Assembly: GCA_030039005.1 (NCBI GenBank)
Contig: JASHQT010000049.1
Location: forward strand, 1-64,000
DNA length: 64,000 nt
Reading direction: 5' to 3'
From: Bryobacteraceae bacterium
GTDB lineage: Bacteria > Acidobacteriota > Terriglobia > Bryobacterales > Bryobacteraceae
The first letter of the stretch is position 1, and every line of letters starts with the position of its first letter. The notes under the pieces were generated by a model that was not told the origin of the DNA, made no database searches, and saw nothing but the letters and a program-made list of their open reading frames with translations. Positions 1-7,664 of this stretch are shown here, piece by piece. Both the position numbers and the translations under genes were made by a program.

Positions 1-690
1 CTGCCCGAAGCGAGCACCTCTCGGATCGCCTTCGGAACAGACGGCAAGCTGTACATGTCAACCACCGGCCGCGATCCTCAGGATCCCAACACGCTCGGAG
101 GCAAGGTTCTGCGCCTCAACGACGACGGTTCGGTTCCGAAGGATAATCCGTTCGTGGGCCAGCCGGGGCATCGGCCGGAAGTCTACACGTTGGGACATCG
201 CAGCGCTCTCGGCCTGGCGGTGAATCCGTACACGGGCGAAATGTGGGAGAGCGAAAACGGTCCGAACGGCGGCGATGAGATCAACATTTTGAAGCCGGGC
301 AAGAACTACGGATGGCCGCTGGTCAGCTACGGCCGCTCCTATCCGGGTCCCTGGCAGGTGTCGCCCCCCGGGCACGCCGGATACGAGGCGCCGGTGGTGA
401 TTTGGATTCCCGCGATCGCGGTATCCGGCATGACGTTCTACAACGGCGACAAATTTCCGAAGTGGCAAGGCAACCTCTTCGTCGGCGGCCTGCGCCAAGG
501 CGAGATTCCCGGCACCGGCCACATGGAGCGCATCGTATTTAATGACAAGTGGGAGGAACTCCGCCGGGAGTCTCTGCTGCGCGATCTGCGCCAGCGCATT
601 CGCGACGTGCGCCAAGGTCCTGACGGGCTATTGTACGCATTCACCGACGAAAAGGAAGGTGCCGTGCTTCGCTTAGAGCCGGCGCAATAA
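1..690 (+). CDS. PQQ-dependent sugar dehydrogenase (YliI/Asd-like), C-terminal part
   Basis: The reading frame is open from the first base of the window, so the N-terminus lies outside; about 229 residues are visible. The segment ending in GGDEINILKPGKNYGWP, with HRSALGLAVNP upstream, is typical of the soluble aldose sugar dehydrogenase (GSDH, six-bladed propeller) family. These enzymes oxidise aldoses in the periplasm using PQQ and calcium. The catalytic His and the signal peptide of the family would be in the missing part. The stop is 13 bp before a LigM-like O-demethylase on the same strand, so the two are probably co-transcribed with the two cupins that follow. Substrate cannot be deduced from this fragment. 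Confidence 0.85.
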   Translation: MPEASTSRIAFGTDGKLYMSTTGRDPQDPNTLGGKVLRLNDDGSVPKDNPFVGQPGHRPEVYTLGHRSALGLAVNPYTGEMWESENGPNGGDEINILKPGKNYGWPLVSYGRSYPGPWQVSPPGHAGYEAPVVIWIPAIAVSGMTFYNGDKFPKWQGNLFVGGLRQGEIPGTGHMERIVFNDKWEELRRESLLRDLRQRIRDVRQGPDGLLYAFTDEKEGAVLRLEPAQ

Positions 691-703
691 CGAACCCAAA
701 ATC

Positions 704-2074
704 ATGAGTAACCAAAGCCTGGAGGACGTTCTACAAGCCTCCCCAAATCCGGTGGACCGTCTGCGGAATTCGCAGATCGGACCCTACGCCTTTCCGGTGG
801 TGCGGCCGGAGTTTAGCAATTGGCGCGATGAGCAGCGCGCGTGGAAGGAGAGCTGCGCTCTTTTCGACCAATCCCACCACATGACCGACCTGTATGTGGA
901 AGGCCCGGACGCCTTGAAAGTGCTTTCCGATCTGGGCGTCAATAGCTTCCAGAATTTCAAGGTAAATCAAGCCAAGCAATTCGTTGCGTGTAACCACGAC
1001 GGGTATGTGATCGGCGACGCCATCCTGTTTTATCTGGACGCGACTAAGTTCAACCTAGTGGGCCGGCCTCCGGCGCTCAACTGGGTCCAATATCACGTCG
1101 AGACGGGCGGTTACCATGCTTCCGCGGAGCGCGACGAGCGTTCGGCTGTGAATCAAGGCCGGCGAAAGACGTATCGCTACCAGATCCAGGGTCCGCACGC
1201 GGTACGGGTGATGGAGAAAGCTACGGGCAAACCCGCGCCCGACATCCGGTTCTTCCATATGGACACGTTCGACGTCGGCGGCAGGAAGGTTCGGGCCTTG
1301 CGCCATGGAATGGTGGGCCAGCCGGGATGGGAGTTGTTCGGCCCCTGGGACGATGGCGAGGCCGTGCGCGACGCGATTTTACGGGCTGGTCAAGAGGATG
1401 GCATCCAGCAGGTGGGATCGAGAGCCTATCCGACCACGTGCCTCGAATCCGGTTGGATTCCCTCACCACTGCCGGCGATTTATACCGGCGATCAAATGAA
1501 GCCCTACCGCCAATGGCTGAGCACCAAGAGCTATGAGGCGATGGCGTCGCTCGGCGGGAGTTTTTATTCCAACAGAATCGAGGATTATTACCTGACTCCT
1601 TATGACCTCGGTTACGGCCCTTTAGTGAAGTTCGATCATGAGTTTATCGGACGCCAGCCGCTCGAAAAAATGGCGGCCCATTCATCGCGCAAGAAAGTAA
1701 CTCTGGTGTGGAACGGAGAGGATTTCGAAAGAGTATTCGGTTCACTTACTCGCCGCGGCGATATTTCCAAGTACATTGACTTACCGCTTGCCAACTACGC
1801 CACACTGCCTTACGACAAAGTTGTGAAGGACGGCAAGGTGATCGGGCTGTCCACTTACACCGGTTACACTTACAACGAACGCGCGATGCTCTCGCTGGGC
1901 ATCGTAGACTTGGCCCACAGCGACGCCGGGACCGAGGTCACCCTGGTGTGGGGTGAAGAAGGCCGCGGCTCTTCCAAACCCACCGTGGAACGCCACACGC
2001 AAGTGGAGATTCGCGCGACGGTGGCGGCGGTTCCTTACGCCGAAGTGGCGCGAGTGGCCTACCGTCCGCACTGA
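704..2074 (+). CDS. LigM/DesA-like tetrahydrofolate-dependent aryl O-demethylase (GcvT fold)
   Basis: A 456-residue protein of the aminomethyltransferase (GcvT) fold, matching in length and layout the LigM/DesA group (about 460-470 aa). That group moves the methoxy methyl of vanillate, 3-O-methylgallate or syringate to tetrahydrofolate in the cytoplasm. Visible group features are YAFPVV near residue 28, LVGRPP at 118-123, and the conserved RAYPTTCLESGWIPSPLPAI block at 240-259. Tyr242 in that block lies where the catalytic tyrosine of LigM would be expected; this placement is inferred without an alignment. The C-terminal part (from about 330) is the usual GcvT C-terminal barrel. Spacing is 13 bp from the upstream sugar dehydrogenase and 12 bp to the downstream cupin. 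Plain glycine-cleavage GcvT is unlikely because no gcvH or gcvP is nearby. The exact aromatic substrate is unknown. Confidence 0.85.
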   Translation: MSNQSLEDVLQASPNPVDRLRNSQIGPYAFPVVRPEFSNWRDEQRAWKESCALFDQSHHMTDLYVEGPDALKVLSDLGVNSFQNFKVNQAKQFVACNHDGYVIGDAILFYLDATKFNLVGRPPALNWVQYHVETGGYHASAERDERSAVNQGRRKTYRYQIQGPHAVRVMEKATGKPAPDIRFFHMDTFDVGGRKVRALRHGMVGQPGWELFGPWDDGEAVRDAILRAGQEDGIQQVGSRAYPTTCLESGWIPSPLPAIYTGDQMKPYRQWLSTKSYEAMASLGGSFYSNRIEDYYLTPYDLGYGPLVKFDHEFIGRQPLEKMAAHSSRKKVTLVWNGEDFERVFGSLTRRGDISKYIDLPLANYATLPYDKVVKDGKVIGLSTYTGYTYNERAMLSLGIVDLAHSDAGTEVTLVWGEEGRGSSKPTVERHTQVEIRATVAAVPYAEVARVAYRPH

Positions 2075-2086
2075 GAGAGCACGAAA

Positions 2087-2503
2087 ATGGCTTACATATT
2101 TCATCAAGACGATTTGCCGAAATTAGTGGCGGTGGTTCCCGGGCGCGAGCGTACGTTCTTCGTAAACCAGGAGCTCGCCCATATCGACGACATGCTGGCC
2201 GGCGTGATGGAGTACAAGCCCCACGGATCTTCACCTTACCACTACCACGAGGTCTGTGAGCACTTTTACTTCATCATGGAAGGTAACGGAACCGTGGAGA
2301 GCGAAGAGGGCGTGCGTCCGGTGGGGCCGGGCGACCTGGTCTTCATTCCCGCGGAAGCCAGACATCGCCTGCGCGCCAGCGAGACCGGCTTGTTTTATTT
2401 CGAGTTCCAAGCTCCCAATCGCTTCAAGACTCACATCCTGGATGGCACGCCCGACGATCTGCGCTGGAATCGCGTGGACGGCCGCGTCTGGGTGCAGACA
2501 TAA
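2087..2503 (+). CDS. Single-domain cupin protein, metal-binding type
   Basis: A 138-residue small beta-barrel protein. The first cupin motif is visible as PYHYHEVCEHFYFIMEG (residues 50-66), with His52, His54 and Glu58 as probable metal ligands. The second is PGDLVFIPAEARHRL (81-95), with His93. This is the complete 3-His/1-Glu set, so a bound metal and possibly an enzymatic role (isomerase, dioxygenase or decarboxylase-like) are plausible, but no substrate can be named. It starts 12 bp after the O-demethylase stop, with no signal peptide, so it is likely cytoplasmic and in the same operon. It may handle the demethylated aromatic product; that is inference from position only. Confidence 0.85.
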   Translation: MAYIFHQDDLPKLVAVVPGRERTFFVNQELAHIDDMLAGVMEYKPHGSSPYHYHEVCEHFYFIMEGNGTVESEEGVRPVGPGDLVFIPAEARHRLRASETGLFYFEFQAPNRFKTHILDGTPDDLRWNRVDGRVWVQT

Positions 2504-2534
2504 AGCCGCAAACATAAATCCAACGGGGCGTTTC

Positions 2535-2882
2535 ATGACCACTTCACTCACCTTCATCGACACCAACCAGCTGCCGCGCGTAAAAACTCCGCAGGGCGAA
2601 GTCGCCGAAATCCTGAACGAAAAGCTGGAGGGCGCCAGGAACGTTTTCGGAACGCTGCGCTGGCTTGAGCCGGGCGAAAACTTCGAAGCCGCGCCGCTGG
2701 ACAAACACCAGCTCATTTACCTCATGGAAGGCAAGGGCAGCATCCGCCTGGAACACACGGAATATGAAGTGGCGCGTGGCGCGGGCGTTTACCTGGGGCC
2801 CTCGGAATCCGCCGCCATCCGGGCCGCCGCGGGATCGGCCCTCAAGCTCTTCCATCTCATCGTTCCGCATATTCGGGCGTAA
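2535..2882 (+). CDS. Second cupin-like protein, incomplete metal site
   Basis: A 115-residue cupin-fold protein starting at ATG 2535, 31 bp after the previous cupin. The frame is open further upstream, but that part overlaps the preceding gene and looks non-coding. The barrel motif HQLIYLMEGKGSI (58-70) is recognisable, yet the HxH pair of the first cupin motif is replaced (PLDKHQ) and the second motif lacks its histidine (GAGVYLGPSESAAI). Metal binding as in the neighbouring cupin is therefore doubtful. It may be a partner or binding protein rather than an enzyme. It is the last gene of the cluster. Confidence 0.75.
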   Translation: MTTSLTFIDTNQLPRVKTPQGEVAEILNEKLEGARNVFGTLRWLEPGENFEAAPLDKHQLIYLMEGKGSIRLEHTEYEVARGAGVYLGPSESAAIRAAAGSALKLFHLIVPHIRA

Positions 2883-2917
2883 GACCCTACGGCGCCAATC
2901 CACTGGCCTGTTTTTCC

Positions 2918-2946
2918 TTGACAAAGCAATGAAAACGGGCAAAACT
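2918..2946 (+). promoter_or_regulatory. Possible sigma70-type promoter before the Oar-like receptor gene
   Basis: A perfect -35 hexamer TTGACA (2918-2923) is followed after 17 bp by AAAACT (2941-2946), a poor -10 match. It lies in the 224-bp gap between the cupin cluster and the TonB receptor. Just upstream is a weak GCCA/TGGC hairpin (2894-2907) followed by five T residues (2911-2915), which could end transcription of the cupin cluster. Both calls rest on sequence resemblance only. Confidence 0.3.
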
Positions 2947-3106
2947 GGCTCTAATCTGCTTACTCCGTCGCTTGGCTGGATTGAGGAGTGGACCTCGTAC
3001 GTTCAGCCGCAACCGAAGCCGCCCTCGGCAACAGCAATTAGTTCAGGACCGGAAAGTTATGCGTAAACGCAGCGGGTCGCCAGCGTTTTTGAATCGGGGG
3101 GTTCGA

Positions 3107-6100
3107 ATGTTCACTAGACTTTTTCTTCGCGCTGTCATTGTCTGTTCGCTTACGTTCGGCGCGGCAGTCTTCCTATTTGCACAAGCCACCGGAAGCATTT
3201 CCGGCACGGTAACCGACGCTTCCGGCTCGGCTGTGCCTGGTGCGAAGGTGACCGTGACTGTTCCCGCCACCGGCACATCGCGAACCACGACGACCAATGA
3301 GAGCGGCGAATATCTAATCCCGCTGCTGGGCGTCGGCAATTATAACGCGCAGGTGGAACTGCAAGGCTTCCAGACCGCTACGGCCAACGATATCCGCTTG
3401 CAGGTGGATGAACATCGCGAGCTGGATTTCAAGCTGACGCCCGCCGCGGTCCAATCGAGCGTAGAGGTGACGGCCAGCGCCGTGCAGGTGCAAACCACCG
3501 ACGCGACGCTTGGCCAGGTAGTCACAAGCCAGCAAGTGGCGGACCTGCCGTTAAACGGCCGCGATTTCGTCCAACTGGCGACAGTGGCCCCCGGCACCAC
3601 GCAGGAAACCAATCCGAACAGTTTTTTCAACGGCGGACCCAGCAGCGAGGCATCGGCGCGCGGATCGTTTTCGCTTTCGGTGGGCGGATCGCGCGCCAAC
3701 AGCACGGACTGGCTGCTCGATGGCAATGACAACAACGAGCTGACCTCCGGCGCGATCTCGATTCTATCGTCGATCGATTCGATTCAGGAGTTCAAGGTCC
3801 TCACGTACAACTACTCGGCGGAATGGGGAACGCGAGGAGGTCCCACGGTTCTGGTGACGACGAAATCCGGCAGCAACGATTTTCACGGGACGCTGTTCGA
3901 ATTCCTGCGTAACACCGATCTAGATGCCCGCAGCTTCTTCGCCACTTACACCGAAAAATTCAATCTCAACCAGTTCGGCGCAGCGATCGGCGGGCCGATC
4001 AAGAAGGACAAGGTGTTCTTCTTCATGGATTACGAGGAGAAATACCAGCGTCACGGAATACCGTTCACCGGATTGGTGCCGACCGAAGCGATGCGGCAAG
4101 GCAACTTCACCGACAACGCGTTCGGACAGCCGAACACGGAGCAACTGGTGAATCCGTGGGCCACGGGGTCCAGCGGCACTCCGCCGCCATTCCTTTGCAC
4201 GGGCGGCGCGGCTTCGCCCACAGCGGCGAACGGGGCTCAGTCGGGCGGCTCGCCCTGCAATATCATTCCGCAGAGTTTGATTAACCCGATCGGCCAGGAG
4301 TTAATGAACCTCTATCCGCTTCCGAACGCCAATAATCCGGCGCTCGGATACAACTTTGTGAGCGAGCCGGTCCGGTCGCTTAACGAAGGGAAATTCGATA
4401 TTCGCGTGGATGAAAATCTTTCGAGCAAGGACACGCTGTTCTCGCGGTTCAGTTACGATCAGGCGGAGTCCTACGTGCCTGGCGGAGCTCCCGGATTCGC
4501 CGAACAGGGCGCTTTCGCCAGCAACCAGAGCATCCAGAATCACGCCCGCAACGCGGTGATTTCCGAGACGCATCTTTTCTCGCCCACCACGGTAAATCAG
4601 ATGCAGTTTGGTTATAACCGCATTTTCGACTACATCACCTCGCAGGGAACAGGCAGTTGCTACGCGACGACGCTCGGAATCCCCGGCGCCGATCTGGGAG
4701 GCAACAGTTGCGGCTTGACATCGGTGGAGATGACCACGTATTGGTCGCTCGGAGACCGAGGCTATACGCCGTTCGTGGGCGGGACGAACGTCTGGATGTT
4801 CTCGGACTCCTTCGACATGGTGCGGGGCAGCCACGACATTCGCATTGGCGGCTCCATTCGCGCGAATCAGTTGAACACGGTGGCCGTGGGTTTCCCGAAC
4901 GGGTTCTGGGTGGTCACCGGCCTCTGGACCGGAGATCCGGCGGCGGATCTGCTCACGGGCTTGACTAGCCTCGCGATTCACGACCAGGAGTTCGACGGTG
5001 GAAATACCGGCCGGCGCTGGAAACTGTACCGGCCATACATCGAGGATAACTGGAAAGTAAGCAAGAGCCTGACGCTGAACCTTGGTCTGGCATGGGCACT
5101 AATGACGCCGCAAAGCGAAGTGGACAATCGCATGGCGGATTTCAATCCGGCCAATGGACAGTTCCTGATTGCGGGCGTCAACGCCAATGAATACGCCGGT
5201 GTCCACATGGATTTGACCGCTCTGGAGCCGCGCGTGGGCGCCGCGTGGAAGCCGTTCGGCAGTAACACGGTGTTCCGCGGCGGCTACGCCATTTATCACG
5301 ATTCGTCGTGGAACATGGGGGCTCAAGGGTTATGGCAAAATCCGCCCTATTACGCCGAATCGGATCAATATGCATTCGGCGGCAATTGCACGTTCGCCAC
5401 AGCGGCTTGTGCCGCGAACGGGCTCACACCGTCGGCCATCAGCCTGTCGTCGGGTTTCCCGACCTTCACCTCGCCGCCCAACCCGGCCGATTTTACGGGA
5501 ACCATTCTGGCCCAAGATACCAATTTCAAGCAGGGCAGAATTCAGCAGTTTAATTTCAACGTGGAACAGGAATTACCGGGGCAGATCGTGCTGACGGCGG
5601 GGTACGCCGGTTCGCGGTCCTCGCACATCCTGGAGTATGGCAACAACATCAACGTGGCGTCTCCGACCGCGTGTGGAACGGTGTCCGGATACACGCTGGG
5701 ATGCGGCCCGAACGGTGCAGCTTTCGGAGTTCCTTATCCGGCGTTCCCTTATTCCACCATCGACAATGTTTACGATGCCGGCCTTGCGCATTACAATTCC
5801 CTGCAGATCAAAGCCGAGACCAAGAGCGCGCGGCACGGAATCTATGCTCTCATCGCCTACACCTATTCGTACGCCCACGACACGGGCTTTACAGACGGTC
5901 TGGGAAGCATTATCGGCGCCACTTACTTCCCGCTTCCCAACTGGCAGAACTTGGATTGGGGGCTGTCGCAGATCAACCTGACGCAGAATTTCATCGCCAG
6001 CATCATTTATGATCTGCCGTGGGGCAGGGGCAAGAAGTGGGGAAGCAATTGGAACGGCTTCACGAACGCGGTGCTGGGAGGCTGGGAAGCCACGGTGATT

Positions 6101-6565
6101 GAGCATGCCACCTCCGGATTTCCCATCTTCGTCGTCGACAGCAACAATACCTCGGGTGTCAATTTCGTGAACGCAAATGGCGAGGCTCTGATCCGGCCGA
6201 ACATGACATGCAATCCGGCGATGAGCAATCCCACGATTTACGAATGGTTCAACACGTCGTGTTTCTCTCAGCCGGCTACGGGAGAGCTGGGGAACGCGCC
6301 ACGCACGCTGCCGGTGAACGGCCCGGATTTCGTGAACACGGACTTCTCCATCATCAAGCACTTCGTTCCGCGCGAAGGCTGGCGCCTGGACTTCCGGACC
6401 GAGTTCTTCAACCTGTTCAACCATCCGCAATTCGGCGCACCGGGCGGCAATGGAGGCGCCACGGGCGACGGAACGGACTTCAATTCGCCTGAGACGTTCG
6501 GCGTGATCAACTACACGGTGAATAACCCGCGCCTGGTGCAGTTTGCGCTGAAGCTCGCGTTTTAG
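3107..6565 (+). CDS. Oar-like TonB-dependent outer-membrane receptor with carboxypeptidase-regulatory-like N-terminal domain
   Basis: 1152 residues from the preferred start ATG 3107, which has a GGGGGG Shine-Dalgarno-like run 5-6 bp upstream and opens directly into a signal peptide (MFTRLFLRAV...LFAQ). An in-frame ATG at 3059 would add 16 residues. After the signal comes a beta-sandwich domain (GSISGTVTDASGSAVPGA...), typical of the CarboxypepD_reg domain of acidobacterial Oar-like proteins. A plug region follows (LPLNGRDFVQLATVAPGTT, then GGSRANSTDWLLDGNDNNE), then a long barrel ending in an aromatic/hydrophobic residue (ALKLAF). This family is greatly expanded in Acidobacteria and presumed to import large polymers or their oligomers; substrates are rarely known. 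No SusD partner is adjacent, as is usual for this group. Confidence 0.9.
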   Translation: MFTRLFLRAVIVCSLTFGAAVFLFAQATGSISGTVTDASGSAVPGAKVTVTVPATGTSRTTTTNESGEYLIPLLGVGNYNAQVELQGFQTATANDIRLQVDEHRELDFKLTPAAVQSSVEVTASAVQVQTTDATLGQVVTSQQVADLPLNGRDFVQLATVAPGTTQETNPNSFFNGGPSSEASARGSFSLSVGGSRANSTDWLLDGNDNNELTSGAISILSSIDSIQEFKVLTYNYSAEWGTRGGPTVLVTTKSGSNDFHGTLFEFLRNTDLDARSFFATYTEKFNLNQFGAAIGGPIKKDKVFFFMDYEEKYQRHGIPFTGLVPTEAMRQGNFTDNAFGQPNTEQLVNPWATGSSGTPPPFLCTGGAASPTAANGAQSGGSPCNIIPQSLINPIGQELMNLYPLPNANNPALGYNFVSEPVRSLNEGKFDIRVDENLSSKDTLFSRFSYDQAESYVPGGAPGFAEQGAFASNQSIQNHARNAVISETHLFSPTTVNQMQFGYNRIFDYITSQGTGSCYATTLGIPGADLGGNSCGLTSVEMTTYWSLGDRGYTPFVGGTNVWMFSDSFDMVRGSHDIRIGGSIRANQLNTVAVGFPNGFWVVTGLWTGDPAADLLTGLTSLAIHDQEFDGGNTGRRWKLYRPYIEDNWKVSKSLTLNLGLAWALMTPQSEVDNRMADFNPANGQFLIAGVNANEYAGVHMDLTALEPRVGAAWKPFGSNTVFRGGYAIYHDSSWNMGAQGLWQNPPYYAESDQYAFGGNCTFATAACAANGLTPSAISLSSGFPTFTSPPNPADFTGTILAQDTNFKQGRIQQFNFNVEQELPGQIVLTAGYAGSRSSHILEYGNNINVASPTACGTVSGYTLGCGPNGAAFGVPYPAFPYSTIDNVYDAGLAHYNSLQIKAETKSARHGIYALIAYTYSYAHDTGFTDGLGSIIGATYFPLPNWQNLDWGLSQINLTQNFIASIIYDLPWGRGKKWGSNWNGFTNAVLGGWEATVIEHATSGFPIFVVDSNNTSGVNFVNANGEALIRPNMTCNPAMSNPTIYEWFNTSCFSQPATGELGNAPRTLPVNGPDFVNTDFSIIKHFVPREGWRLDFRTEFFNLFNHPQFGAPGGNGGATGDGTDFNSPETFGVINYTVNNPRLVQFALKLAF

Positions 6566-6568
6566 GGC

Positions 6569-6592
6569 TCCCGCGATCGACTGAACGCGGGA
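6569..6592. terminator. Hairpin between convergent genes
   Basis: The 7-bp arms TCCCGCG (6569-6575) and CGCGGGA (6586-6592) enclose a 10-nt loop, in the 68-bp gap between the convergent stop codons at 6565 and 6634. There is no T-run on either side, so it would be an imperfect bidirectional terminator at best. Confidence 0.3.
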
Positions 6593-6633
6593 ACCGGCTT
6601 GCGACCGTGTTGCTCGGCGCCGGGGCAAAGCAA

Positions 6634-7620
6634 TTAGCGCTTTAGCTCGAACACGAACTGCTGCATCTGCGAGCGCTCGCGTTCGGCTGCCGCGTTGGTC
6701 TCTTTCGACAGTTCCTGGTAGCGCGCGATCTCATGCTGCGATTCTTCAATCCGGCCGCTCTTGCGATAAGCCTGCGCCAGGCGGTAGTGCGCTTCTTCCA
6801 GCGCGGGATCGGCTGCGATCGCGCTCTGGTAAGCCGCGACGGCTCGCGGGAGATTGTTCTGTTCGGCGAAGACGATGCCCAGTTCCAGCGAAGCGGCGGC
6901 GAGATGGGGGTCCAGTTTCGCGGCCTTTTCGAGCAGCGATTGCACCTGCGCCATGGTCGCCGTATCGCCCGCGCCCTTCCAGTTTCTCCACAGCGTTGCG
7001 GCGTAATAATAGTTCGCCCAGGCGTTGTCAGCGTGCAGGCGAGCGAAACGTGCCATGCGCTGTGCGTAACCACCGGAATCGGCGATCGCGCCGCTCGATA
7101 TTTTTCCGAGGAACAAATAGGGTGCCGGATCCATGGGATCGAGATCGGCGGCTTCGAAAAACGCTCGCTCGGCCTGATCGTACGAACCTCGTGCGTACAA
7201 GGCCGCGGCCAAACCGAGCAGCGCGCGCGTGGAGCGCGGGAAGAGCCGGTGGGCTTTTGCAAAAACTTCGGCAGCCTGCTCGTCCGCGCGATGAACCAGC
7301 AGCTCCGCACCCCAGTTGAAGAGGTTCGCTTCGCTCGCATCGGCCTCAGCACTGCGTTGATACTGCCGCACAGCTTCGAGCGGCTTGGCGTCTTCGGTCT
7401 TGCCAGTGCGAAGCGCGCCGGTAGCCTTCGCCAGGCTCTCGGCCGAGCGGAACACCGGATCGGAACCGTGGCCGCCGCGCTGCGAAGGATCGGCGACTCC
7501 GGCGACGATGAAGTTGGGTTCGTCGAAATAGGGCGGAGGAGGGGACTGGGGCTGGGGGGCTTGGGCCCGCAGGCACATGGCGGCCCACATCGTGGCGACG
7601 ATAAGAGCGGCACGCCTCAT
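6634..7620 (-). CDS. Secreted tetratricopeptide-repeat protein
   Basis: 328 residues with an N-terminal signal peptide (MRRAALIVATMWAAMCLRAQA), a proline-rich linker (APQPQSPPPPYF), then helical TPR units. TPR-like blocks are seen around ALLGLAAALYARGSYDQAER and AHYRLAQAYRKSGRIEESQ, with DPMDPAPYLFLGKI between. It is presumably a periplasmic protein-protein scaffold. The start lies 44 bp after the stop of the large CRTAC1/TPR protein on the same strand. The two share the habit of TPR modules and are likely co-expressed. No enzymatic motif is visible. Confidence 0.8.
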   Translation of the reverse strand: MRRAALIVATMWAAMCLRAQAPQPQSPPPPYFDEPNFIVAGVADPSQRGGHGSDPVFRSAESLAKATGALRTGKTEDAKPLEAVRQYQRSAEADASEANLFNWGAELLVHRADEQAAEVFAKAHRLFPRSTRALLGLAAALYARGSYDQAERAFFEAADLDPMDPAPYLFLGKISSGAIADSGGYAQRMARFARLHADNAWANYYYAATLWRNWKGAGDTATMAQVQSLLEKAAKLDPHLAAASLELGIVFAEQNNLPRAVAAYQSAIAADPALEEAHYRLAQAYRKSGRIEESQHEIARYQELSKETNAAAERERSQMQQFVFELKR

Positions 7621-7664
7621 AGGCGGATTATAGCCTCGCGCGCTGGCCGATCACCAATCTGAGA

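Noticed and set aside
704..2074. Glycine-cleavage T protein (gcvT)
   Set aside because: Length, motif order and lack of gcvH/gcvP neighbours fit the LigM/DesA O-demethylase group better.
2941..2967. Sigma54-like -24/-12 promoter before the TonB receptor
   Set aside because: The GG and GC dinucleotides are 9 rather than 10 bp apart, and no enhancer-binding protein gene is near.
5573..6628. 351-residue minus-strand frame opposite the Oar-like receptor
   Set aside because: Shadow frame in high-GC coding DNA; the plus-strand receptor is complete with barrel and C-terminal residues.
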